64,000 nucleotides of DNA, from the NCBI RefSeq assembly GCF_004302915.1, contig NZ_QQBI01000003.1:124001-188000 (forward strand), written 5' to 3'. A program made the translations under genes and the position numbers. The notes under the pieces were generated by a model, which saw only the letters and a program-made list of their open reading frames with translations, did no database searches and was not told the DNA's origin. Source of the DNA: Komagataeibacter xylinus. Lineage in GTDB: Bacteria; Pseudomonadota; Alphaproteobacteria; Acetobacterales; Acetobacteraceae. This document shows positions 10,534-19,648 of this stretch, piece by piece (the first letter of the stretch is position 1; the number at the start of each line of letters is the position of its first letter).

Positions 10534-11303
10534 GCCGCCTCCGAGAGGAACTGGGCGTAACCCTGCGCCTCAAGCTGCTTGGCCAGTTCCGGCCCACCGC
10601 TGTGGATGATGCGGCCCTTGGCCATAACATGGATGCGGTCGGGCACGATATAGTCCAGCAGGCGCTGGTGATGGGTGATGACCAGCGCCGAGAAATCGGG
10701 CGAGCGCAGCGAGTTCACGCCCTCGGCCACGATGCGCAGGGCGTCGATGTCCAGCCCGCTATCGGTCTCGTCAAGGATGGCGAAGGACGGCTGGAGCATG
10801 CGCATCTGCAGCACCTCGTTGCGCTTCTTCTCGCCACCCGAGAAGCCGACATTCACGTTGCGCTTGAGCATCTCGTCAGACATGGACAGATGCTTGGTCT
10901 CCTTGCGCACGGCCTTGAGGAAGGCCACGGCATCAAGCTCGTCCATGCCGCGCGCGCGGCGCACGGCGTTGACGGCGGTGCGCAGGAAGTTGGCGTTGTT
11001 CACGCCCGGCAGTTCCACCGGTGTCTGGAATGCAAGGAACAGGCCAAGGGCCGCGCGCTCTTCGGGCTCGAGTGCGAGCAGGTCCTGCCCCTTGAAGGTG
11101 GCGGACCCGCCGGTCACCTCATAATCCTCGCGCCCGGCCAGCACATAGGACAGGGTGGACTTGCCCGAGCCGTTCGGCCCCATGATGGCATGGACCTCGC
11201 CTGCCGGAATCTCGAGGTCGACCCCGCGCAGGATTTCCTTGTGGGCTTCCCCATCATCGATGCGGGCGCACAGGCCATTGATGCTTACGAATTGCTTGCT
11301 CAC
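10530..11303 (-). CDS. sufC: Fe-S assembly ATPase SufC
   Basis: ABC-type ATPase of the cytoplasmic SufBCD complex; it drives conformational change of the scaffold rather than transport. Visible motifs are Walker A GPNGSGKST, the signature FSGGEKKRNE (SufC-specific), Walker B with AILDETDSGLD, and the H-loop VITHH. At 257 aa it is the standard length. It starts 15 nt after sufB and overlaps sufD by 4 nt. Confidence 0.97.
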   Translation of the reverse strand: MSKQFVSINGLCARIDDGEAHKEILRGVDLEIPAGEVHAIMGPNGSGKSTLSYVLAGREDYEVTGGSATFKGQDLLALEPEERAALGLFLAFQTPVELPGVNNANFLRTAVNAVRRARGMDELDAVAFLKAVRKETKHLSMSDEMLKRNVNVGFSGGEKKRNEVLQMRMLQPSFAILDETDSGLDIDALRIVAEGVNSLRSPDFSALVITHHQRLLDYIVPDRIHVMAKGRIIHSGGPELAKQLEAQGYAQFLSEAA

Positions 11304-11318
11304 GTCTTTGAATCCCTG

Positions 11319-12809
<1,491 letters not shown>

Positions 12810-12905
12810 GTGTCTTTCCTCCCCTGTATCAGGCCGTGGCCTCGGGCCCGTCGGGCATGGGCGGCACGTGCAGGCCGCCCAGTCTGTCGGTTACTGTATG
12901 GTTCT

Positions 12906-13283
12906 TCATGTCTGCCAGCGTAATGGCTGAAAGCGCATGGCGGCATTGACCATATCCCACTGCCCGCCCAGCCCGCAGGTGGAGCGCGCGTCGCAATCGC
13001 CGCCATCAACGCAGGTGGTGAGCGATATGGGGCCATCAATGGCCTGGATCACGGCCGCGATCGAGATGTCCTCAAGCGGCTGGGCCAGCCTGTAACCACC
13101 GCGCGCGCCGCGCTGCGAGGTCACGATGCCCTGTGTCGCCAGAATCTTGAGCACCTTCGCCACCGTGGGTTCGGGAATGCCGGTCGAACGCGACAGGACA
13201 GGCGAGGTGGTGACCTCGCTCTTCTGCCCCAGCCGGACCAGAGCCACCACGGCGTAATCGGTCAGTTTCGACAGTTTCAGCAT
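12906..13283 (-). CDS. Rrf2-family SUF regulator, C-terminus apparently frameshifted
   Basis: Winged-helix regulator of the Rrf2/IscR type that likely senses Fe-S status and controls the suf operon. The DNA-binding region begins MLKLSKLTDYAVVALVRL, with the recognition part EPTVAKVLKIL. The three cluster-ligand cysteines lie in TTCVDGGDCDARSTCGLGG. The start at 13283 has GGGAG upstream. As read, the protein ends after 125 aa with FQPLRWQT. In another frame, from about 12927, the strand reads ALSAITLADMKNH and stays open to a TGA at 12829-12831. The LADM tail is typical of SUF-type Rrf2 proteins. So the native gene probably spans 12829-13283 with a one-base (modulo three) change near 12925. 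Confidence 0.85.
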   Translation of the reverse strand: MLKLSKLTDYAVVALVRLGQKSEVTTSPVLSRSTGIPEPTVAKVLKILATQGIVTSQRGARGGYRLAQPLEDISIAAVIQAIDGPISLTTCVDGGDCDARSTCGLGGQWDMVNAAMRFQPLRWQT

Positions 13284-13328
13284 TCCGCTCTCCCGTACGT
13301 CCTGAGCCTGCATCCATAATTGGACCAG

Positions 13329-13340
13329 AACAGTACTGTT
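13329..13340. promoter_or_regulatory. Candidate operator in the suf promoter region
   Basis: A perfect 12-bp palindrome, AACAGTACTGTT, lies 46-57 bp upstream of the regulator start codon. A -10-like ATTATG follows it on the minus strand. Position and symmetry suit autoregulation by the Rrf2 protein or an iron regulator. No consensus was matched, so this is inference. Confidence 0.35.
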
Positions 13341-13404
13341 TCCTGAAGTTTCAGATGGGCTACCAGCCGGGCGCCGTCAAGTCCAATCGTAACACAGGCA
13401 TGCC

Positions 13405-14700
13405 CTAGCCGATCCCGGTTCCGAATATCAGCTGTAATAACACGGACAGGCCACACCCCGCCAGAAAACCGACCAGCGTGCCGTTAAGCCGGATATACTG
13501 TAGATCCTTGCCCACGCGCAGTTCCAGCCGGTCGCTCAGGCTTTCTGCATCCCAGCCATTCACGACCGAGTAAATAAAACGCGACATGCGATCGCGCAGG
13601 AAGGGCAGGCTGCCCACGATCATGTTGCGCGCGGCGTCTTCCACGCGCTTGCGCATGGCGGCGTCATTGTACATCTGGTCGGCCAGGCGCTGCAGGGCGT
13701 CGCGCACCAGGGTAGCGACCCAGCTGGCCTCGCCCTTGTTCATGTCCTCTTCAATCACGCCGCGCAGGCGGCGCCAGACATCGCTGCTCCAGCCGCGCAC
13801 GCTGTCATGGCTCAGCACGCCCATCACCGCATCCGTAATCTCGCCGCGCCGCACGGGGTCGAGTTCGATCCGGTCGATCTCGGTACGCACCCATGTGGTA
13901 AAGCCTTCGCGCAGCTCGGAGTTCTGCGGATCGATGCGGTCGAGTTCCTGGCTGGCGGCCAGCAGCACCTTGGTCGCGATCGAGCCGCCAATGGCCCAGC
14001 CCAGCACGCGGCCGCCCTGCTCGCGCACGCGGTCCTCGATCATCATGCGCAGGGCGGGCTCCTTGGCCTTGATCCCTTCCTTGAGCCTTGAGAGCAGGAA
14101 GGACAGCACCTCCTGATGGCAGTCGCCATCCACCATCGCGCGCAGGCTGCGGGTCACGATGGGAGCGATCTCCTCGCCACCCAGCAGGGTGGGCAGCAGG
14201 CTGGCGATGGCGGAACTCGCGCGCCCATCCTCCAGCCGGTCGAGCACGTGGGGCACGGAACCGAGCACGGCGCGATTGACCATCTCGGCGGTTTCGGGCT
14301 CCTGGAGGATATTGCCAATGAGCGAAGGCAGGTCGATGCGGCTGAAGGCGGCTCCCACTTCCTTTTCCGTAAACACGTTGTTGGAAACAAAGCGCCCGAG
14401 CGCCTGCGCCAGCCGCTCCTTCTGGGCGGGCAGGATGGCGGTGTGCGGAATCGGCAGCCCCATCGGCCTGCGGAACAGCGCGGTCACGGCAAACCAGTCC
14501 GCCAGGCCACCCACCACGCCCGCCTTGGTGCCCGAGCGCAGGATCTCGAGCCAGGGCCGATCGGCCAGCCAGCCCATCTGCGGCAGGGCGTAGCCTGCCA
14601 CCGTAAGCCCCGCCATGCCGACCAGCAGGCCCGTTGCGGACCGCTTGTAGCGCAGCAGGGTGCGCCGCGCATCCTGGTCCGTTTGTGGAATACCATTCAT
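13405..14700 (-). CDS. DUF445-family membrane protein (YjiN-like)
   Basis: A 431-aa protein of the DUF445 family, whose function is unknown. An N-terminal membrane segment (about residues 20-42, GLLVGMAGLTVAGYAL) is followed by the conserved block GGLADWFAVTALFRRPMGLPIPHTAI (given here only as a marker of its position, residues ~60-85). A long helical periplasmic or cytoplasmic middle comes next, then a C-terminal hydrophobic helix (LVGFLAGCGLSVLLQLIFG). The ATG at 14698-14700 is the most reasonable start; further upstream the frame runs into the divergent carboxylase gene and loses protein character. The ribosome-binding site is weak. It stands alone behind the suf regulator on the same strand. 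Confidence 0.85.
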   Translation of the reverse strand: MNGIPQTDQDARRTLLRYKRSATGLLVGMAGLTVAGYALPQMGWLADRPWLEILRSGTKAGVVGGLADWFAVTALFRRPMGLPIPHTAILPAQKERLAQALGRFVSNNVFTEKEVGAAFSRIDLPSLIGNILQEPETAEMVNRAVLGSVPHVLDRLEDGRASSAIASLLPTLLGGEEIAPIVTRSLRAMVDGDCHQEVLSFLLSRLKEGIKAKEPALRMMIEDRVREQGGRVLGWAIGGSIATKVLLAASQELDRIDPQNSELREGFTTWVRTEIDRIELDPVRRGEITDAVMGVLSHDSVRGWSSDVWRRLRGVIEEDMNKGEASWVATLVRDALQRLADQMYNDAAMRKRVEDAARNMIVGSLPFLRDRMSRFIYSVVNGWDAESLSDRLELRVGKDLQYIRLNGTLVGFLAGCGLSVLLQLIFGTGIG

Positions 14701-14857
14701 GAAGCCACTGATACCATTGTCTCCCCGCCAGCCCAAGCAACACTCGATATAACGCCTCAAATAGACATGAATAAGCCATGCGGGACATTGCGGCCCGCCG
14801 CCGAACATGGGATTTGGAAGGCAGAACCATGACGACCTTTCATGACAGGACAACCCG

Positions 14858-17662
14858 ATGACCGAAGCCGCCGCGCGGAATGTGTCCGACCTGCTCCAGC
14901 AGGCCAGACAGCTGATCGAAAGCCACGATGAGACCGCATCGGGCAGTCCTGTCATGGCGCTTGCCCGCCAGATTGGCAGGCAGATGACCAGCGGCGCCCT
15001 GCCGATGGGCACGGTGGAGGACATCGTGCGCCTGCTGCGCGACCGCGCCTTTGCCGGCCGCGCCCACCACATTGCCACCTACCTCGACGGGCCGGATGAA
15101 CAGGCCGTGACCACGCGCATGCGCAACGTCGCCCGCCACATCGTGCAGCCCGACCCCACTGACAGCCCGGTACCCATCGCGCGCTTCCGCGCCGCCATCG
15201 AGCGCAGCCGCTTTGCCGCCGTGTTTACCGCGCACCCCACCTTCGCGCTGGCCAACCCGGTCTATGAGGCGCTGGCCGACCTGGCCTCCACCAACCCCGC
15301 GACCGCGCCCGACCACGTTCCCGCCTTCCTCACGCATCGCCGCGTAGGGCCGCCCACGCTGGATGAGGAGTTCACGCTCGCCACCCAGGCCATACTGCGC
15401 GGGCGCAACGCGCTCGACCGGCTCAACACCATCTTGCTGTCAGAGGCGCGCACCCACTGGCCGCAGCTGTGGTCCACGCTGGTGCCGCGCCCCATCATCA
15501 TGACCAGCTGGGTAGGCTACGACACCGATGGCCGCACCGATATCGGCTGGTGGGACACGCTGCGCCTGCGCCTGCGCATGAAGCAGCTGCAGCTGGGCCG
15601 CCTGCAGGCCCAGCTCGAGCCCGTCGCCTCGTGCTCAAACGACCTGCAGGCCCGCGTGGCCACGGCCCTTGAGGCCGTGGCCGCCCAGATCGCCGCCTGC
15701 CCCACCGGCCCCGAGCCCGAAGGCGTGTCGCGCTTTGCCGATGTGCTGATCAACCGCAGCACGGAGGCCCTGACCAGCAGCAACGACCTGCGCGCGACCT
15801 TCAGTGAGGCGATCGACGCCGCCACCGCCGAGGACAAGATGCCGCTGACGGTCGCCCGCGCGGGCTTCATGGCGCACGGGCTTTCCGCCGCGCATACCCA
15901 TACGCGCCTCAACGCGACACAGCTGCACAACATCGCCCGCCAGCGCCTCCACATTACCGACAACCCCGACATTCCCGCCCAGCGCCGCGCGCTGATCAGC
16001 CGCATGAACGAGGCGCTGGACACGGTGGAGCCGGTCGAGATCGATTTCGGCTCGCTGCTGATGGAACAGGCCAGCGCGGGCCGGCTGATGATGACGGTGC
16101 GCCAGATCCTGCGCCATATCGACCGCACCAGCCCCATCCGCTTCCTCATTGCCGAGACCGAGACCGGCTACACCCTGCTTACCGCGCTGTGGCTGGCGCG
16201 GCTGTATGGCGTGGAGGACATGATCGAGATCTCGCCCCTGTTCGAGACGCAGGATGCGCTGGAAAACGGCGAACAGATCATTGAGGAGGCCCTGCGCTCG
16301 CCGCACTGGCGCGCCTACCTGCAGCGCACGCGCAAGCTGAGCCTGCAGTTCGGCTTCTCCGATTCCGGGCGGTATGTGGGGCAGCTGGCCGCGACCTACC
16401 TGATCGAGCGGCTGCGCATCAAGGTATGCGACCTGCTGCGCAAGTGGGATCTCGCCTTTGTCGAGGTGATCCTGTTCGACACGCATGGCGAGAGCATCGG
16501 CCGTGGCGCGCATCCCTACCGGCTGGCCGACCGCTTCGACTATCTCTCGCCGCCGCATGCGCGTGCCCGCTACACCCGCGCAGGCATCCAGCTCCGTGAG
16601 GAAACCGCCTTCCAGGGCGGGGATGGCTACCTTCTGTTCGGTACCCAGACCCTGGCCGATGCCACGGTCAGCATCATTGCCGAGCATGCCTTTGCCACAA
16701 GCGCGCTTGACCGCGACCCGGTGTATGACGAGCCGGATTTCTCGGCCGATTTCTTCTCCACCATCGCCAATGGCATGACCGGGCTGGTGGAAGACCCCGG
16801 CTATGCCGCCCTGCTCGGCGCCTTCGGCCCCTCGCTGATCGACAAGACCGGCTCGCGCCCCTCGGCGCGGCAGAGCGATGCCGCCTCCACGGTCACGCGC
16901 ATCAAGCACCCCAGTCAGCTTCGCGCCATTCCCAACAACGCCATCCTGCAACAGCTGGCCTGGTGCGCGAACACGCTGCAGGGGCTGGGCACGGCGGCGG
17001 CCCGCCACCCCGAAACCTTCGAGAAATACCTGGCCGAGAGCCCGCGCTTCCGCCGCGCGATGGATTTCGCAGCCCACGGCCTGGCCCATTCCGACCACGG
17101 GGTGCTGCGCGGCGTGATCCGCCTGCTTGACCCCGACATGTGGCTGGAACGCGCCACCGCCCAGCGCGACGCGGGCGCGCAGGAAGCCTGCCTGACCCTG
17201 ATGCACGGGCTGGAGCAGCTTGATTTCTGGGCGTCCACGCAGGCCATGTTTCGCCGCATCCAGTCCGACCATCTCGCCCTGCGCCGCGCCTGGCCCGAAG
17301 CCCCGCGCATGCAGCCCGATGAGCTGCTGCTGCACGCCATCCGCATCGCGCTGATCGAGCAGATCTGGCTGCTTTCCACCCGCGTGCCCTACTTCTCGCC
17401 CCGGCATGCCTTCTCGCGTGATGTCATGACGCTGAAGGTGCTGTGCCTTGAAGTGCCCGCCGTGCTCAAGGAACTGGAGCAGATCTTCCCCTACCGCTCC
17501 GATGGCAGCTTCGACCTCGATTTCCACGAGCCGCACGGCCCCCGGCAGGAAGGTACCTACAGCCGCGAATACACCGAAATATTCGAACCGATGCAGCGCC
17601 TGTTCCAGATGGTGCGTGAAATCAGCACCGGCGTGATGCACCATGTTGGCGCATTTGGCTAA
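14858..17662 (+). CDS. Phosphoenolpyruvate carboxylase-family protein with altered catalytic motifs
   Basis: The 934-aa size and fold pattern match PEP carboxylase, which makes oxaloacetate from PEP and bicarbonate. Retained features are the catalytic-His motif FTAHPT, PLFET (metal glutamate region), GFSDSG (metal aspartate region) and SIGRG. Several usually invariant residues differ. SWMGGDRDGNP is replaced by SWVGYDTDGR. SDSxKDAG is replaced by SDSGRYVG. FHGRGGS is replaced by FDTHGES. LRAIPW becomes LRAIPN, and the usual RNTG C-terminus is replaced by VGAFG. Reference motifs are from memory of the E. coli enzyme. It may be a divergent carboxylase or a non-catalytic or repurposed relative. 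The ATG at 14858 has a weak AGGACA site. The next gene overlaps its 3' end by 20 nt. Confidence 0.8.
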   Translation: MTEAAARNVSDLLQQARQLIESHDETASGSPVMALARQIGRQMTSGALPMGTVEDIVRLLRDRAFAGRAHHIATYLDGPDEQAVTTRMRNVARHIVQPDPTDSPVPIARFRAAIERSRFAAVFTAHPTFALANPVYEALADLASTNPATAPDHVPAFLTHRRVGPPTLDEEFTLATQAILRGRNALDRLNTILLSEARTHWPQLWSTLVPRPIIMTSWVGYDTDGRTDIGWWDTLRLRLRMKQLQLGRLQAQLEPVASCSNDLQARVATALEAVAAQIAACPTGPEPEGVSRFADVLINRSTEALTSSNDLRATFSEAIDAATAEDKMPLTVARAGFMAHGLSAAHTHTRLNATQLHNIARQRLHITDNPDIPAQRRALISRMNEALDTVEPVEIDFGSLLMEQASAGRLMMTVRQILRHIDRTSPIRFLIAETETGYTLLTALWLARLYGVEDMIEISPLFETQDALENGEQIIEEALRSPHWRAYLQRTRKLSLQFGFSDSGRYVGQLAATYLIERLRIKVCDLLRKWDLAFVEVILFDTHGESIGRGAHPYRLADRFDYLSPPHARARYTRAGIQLREETAFQGGDGYLLFGTQTLADATVSIIAEHAFATSALDRDPVYDEPDFSADFFSTIANGMTGLVEDPGYAALLGAFGPSLIDKTGSRPSARQSDAASTVTRIKHPSQLRAIPNNAILQQLAWCANTLQGLGTAAARHPETFEKYLAESPRFRRAMDFAAHGLAHSDHGVLRGVIRLLDPDMWLERATAQRDAGAQEACLTLMHGLEQLDFWASTQAMFRRIQSDHLALRRAWPEAPRMQPDELLLHAIRIALIEQIWLLSTRVPYFSPRHAFSRDVMTLKVLCLEVPAVLKELEQIFPYRSDGSFDLDFHEPHGPRQEGTYSREYTEIFEPMQRLFQMVREISTGVMHHVGAFG

Positions 17663-18533
17663 GCCTGCGCCGCGCAACGGGTGGCGGGTCAGCGAACCGC
17701 CCCCACCCTATGAGACCCCCCTGCCCCAGACACCCGCCATAAGGCGGGTGGTCGCCCATAATCCCGGCCCCATGACCGGCAATGGCACCAATAGCTGGCT
17801 GGTGAAACATGATGGCGGCTGCGCGCTCATAGACCCCGGCAGCGCGGAGCCCGCGCATCTGGACGCCCTTGTGGCGGCGGCGGGTGAGCGGCCGCTGACC
17901 CACATCATCCTGACCCATACCCATCATGACCACTTTGATGGCGCCCGCCCGCTGGGGCAGCGCCTGGGCATTCCGGTCTGTGGGTTCCATGCCAGCGAAG
18001 ACCCGGATTTCACACCCGATATCGGCCTGCGCGATGGCGACCGGATTGCGGGCCTGCGGGTGCTGTACACGCCCGGCCATGCCAGCGACCATATCTGCCT
18101 TGAAACGGCGGATGGCATCATCTTTACCGGCGACCATATCATGGGCTGGTCCACCACCATGATCCCGCCCGCACCCTATGGCTCGGTGCGGCAGTTCCTG
18201 CGCAGCATGGACTCTGTACGCACCCGTAACGCCCGCCTGCTGCTGCCTGCGCATGGCCCCGCCATAACCCGGGTGGAAGCCTGCATTGACGGGCTTGTGG
18301 CCCACCGCATGGCGCGCGAGGACAGCATCATGGCGCTGCTGCCAGCCCGGCCGAGCACGCTCGATGAAATCGTGGACAGCCTGTACCACAACCTGCGCCC
18401 TGCCCTGCACCGGGCGGCACGGCTGAACCTGCAGGCGCACCTTGAAAAACTGCTTGAAGACGGGAAGGTCCGGCTACAGGAGAAGCTGTGGACCAGAATA
18501 CCCCCGCAGCAAGGTATGCATATAAAGGGTTGA
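17643..18533 (+). CDS. Metallo-beta-lactamase-fold hydrolase (LACTB2-like)
   Basis: A 296-aa MBL-fold protein. The metal motif HTHHDHFDG (about residues 92-100), a downstream TPGHASDHICL histidine, the GDHIMG aspartate and LLPAHGP supply the dinuclear zinc site. The C-terminal ~70 residues form a winged-helix-like tail (STLDEIVDSLY, LNLQAHLEKLLEDGKV), as in LACTB2-like nucleases/hydrolases. Substrate is unknown; a nucleic acid or thioester is possible. Its start overlaps the carboxylase-like gene by 20 nt, so the pair is cotranscribed. The gene ends at the edge of an AT-rich island. Confidence 0.88.
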   Translation: MLAHLAKPAPRNGWRVSEPPPPYETPLPQTPAIRRVVAHNPGPMTGNGTNSWLVKHDGGCALIDPGSAEPAHLDALVAAAGERPLTHIILTHTHHDHFDGARPLGQRLGIPVCGFHASEDPDFTPDIGLRDGDRIAGLRVLYTPGHASDHICLETADGIIFTGDHIMGWSTTMIPPAPYGSVRQFLRSMDSVRTRNARLLLPAHGPAITRVEACIDGLVAHRMAREDSIMALLPARPSTLDEIVDSLYHNLRPALHRAARLNLQAHLEKLLEDGKVRLQEKLWTRIPPQQGMHIKG

Positions 18534-18650
18534 GGATGTGGCCGGAGCGGGACATCCCGGTCGCTGGAGCGCGATACTGATCCCCACCCCGCGTGACGGT
18601 GGATCACGCTTCGGGCCGTTCTGACTGCTTCGGGCTGCCGCCTGGGGCGG

Positions 18651-18803
18651 TCATGGTGAATTTATTGCGCCTGGGCGTCCGGCTGTGCTTCTGCTGCTGG
18701 GTTCAGGCGCCACTTCCTGCCACACACGATCAAGTAATGCATGGGCTTCCGTAGGCACGATAACATCGTTGAATTGTATTACAGAAGGGGTCGGAAACGA
18801 ACA
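18651..18803 (-). pseudogene. Open fragment, probable gene remnant
   Basis: Fifty codons with no ATG, opening after a TAG and ending at TGA 18651. It contains the protein-like stretches FNDVIVPTEAHALLDRVWQE and VAPEPSSRSTAGRPG. It has no ribosome-binding site and no recognised family. It is likely the 3' end of a lost gene, or else a chance open frame. Confidence 0.25.
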
Positions 18804-18827
18804 CTATTTTGGATGGCTGGTTCAGGC

Positions 18828-18998
18828 TTAATGGAAACGCTGCATTTGTTTTATAATTACAGCTTGGGGTTGGGCGCCCGGCATTAATATTTTCTCATAG
18901 CAGCGTGTTCCGTCATCAACATCGACCACATTGGTATATTTTTTCTCTCCATTCACCGTATATTCCATGTGATGATAAGAATTTCCGCCAACATCCAT
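18828..18998 (-). pseudogene. Small AT-rich ORF (56 aa), remnant or small protein
   Basis: It encodes 56 residues from the ATG at 18996-18998, including MDVGGNSYHHMEYTVNGEKK and YTNVVDVDDGTRCYEKILMP. The frame remains open a further 8 codons upstream (IYYLGVS before the Met). Composition is protein-like and polar, with one cysteine. No clear Shine-Dalgarno sequence precedes it and no family was recognised. The upstream extension suggests the C-terminal part of a once longer gene. Confidence 0.35.
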
Positions 18999-19068
18999 GG
19001 ATACACCAAGATAATAGATTTTTTATTTTGTGCTTTTGAAATGACTGCATATAAAAGTATTATAGTGT

Positions 19069-19218
19069 TTACCATGAATACTTCGAATTGATCATAGCTT
19101 TAACCATTATCATAAAGATTTTTTTTGGCTTATAACTTCCACCTTTAACCAATAATGCGTAAAAACCATCGTATTTTACTATATTTTTTATTCTTTCATA
19201 TTTATAAAATATTTGTAT
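19069..19218 (-). pseudogene. Open fragment resembling a YcxB-like protein tail
   Basis: A 49-residue open frame without a proper start. It contains YKYERIKNIVKYDGFYALLV and KGGSYKPKKIF, a pattern reminiscent of the C-terminal part of YcxB-like membrane proteins (Y-x-x-I-x-x-I-x-x-DGFY...PK-x-F). A second open stretch in another frame just upstream (ending INMKE near 19,215) could be its continuation after a frameshift. The family resemblance is from memory and weak. Confidence 0.25.
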
Positions 19219-19590
19219 TCAGGTTTTTCTATCTCTCCCGCACATCTATCAATATTCACATATAATAATCTGAACAAAATAATAAAATTAATTCTTTTTA
19301 TTTAAAAAATACGAATAAAAAATAATTTGTGGCCATTTTCACCTTAAAATTCGCGTCGTCACTCTTGTCGTCCAGTAATATCTTCAATGTTCATTGGGCG
19401 TGCAGGCGTCCCCCTCACTAATCTGGTGCGTATCGGTTAACTGTGAGCATTCCTGAACCTGCTTCATGGCAGGACACCAGATCCGGCCGAAAAAACCTGC
19501 CAGCCTGCCCAGCACCTGACATTTATCTGCGCCCAACGGTGCGTGCTGCCCTTAAAGGGCCATGCCTCTCCAAGCCCTGTTTTTCATACA

Positions 19591-19627
19591 AAAAAACCGG
19601 CCCCCTCGCAGGGGCCGGTTTTTTTCA
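19591..19627 (-). terminator. Rho-independent terminator of fusA
   Basis: A perfect stem ACCGGCCCC/GGGGCCGGT with loop CTCGCA, with A and T runs on both sides. It lies 22 nt past the fusA stop and could work in both directions. Confidence 0.9.
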
Positions 19628-19648
19628 GGCACTCTCTTTCGAGAAAGA

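Larger units (their letters stand above)
18534..19588. other. Gene-free, AT-rich island with decayed coding fragments
   Basis: About 1 kb without an intact gene. The first 170 bases have normal GC; from about 18,700 to 19,400 the sequence becomes strikingly AT-rich compared with all flanking genes. Three open fragments, all on the minus strand (18651-18803, 18828-18998, 19069-19218), look protein-like but lack complete starts. This suggests acquired genes in decay. No transposase, integrase or flanking direct repeat was recognised. Confidence 0.6.

Noticed and set aside
15635-17677. 680-residue open frame opposite the PEPC-like gene
   Set aside because: Low-complexity shadow; the plus-strand protein has conserved motifs throughout.
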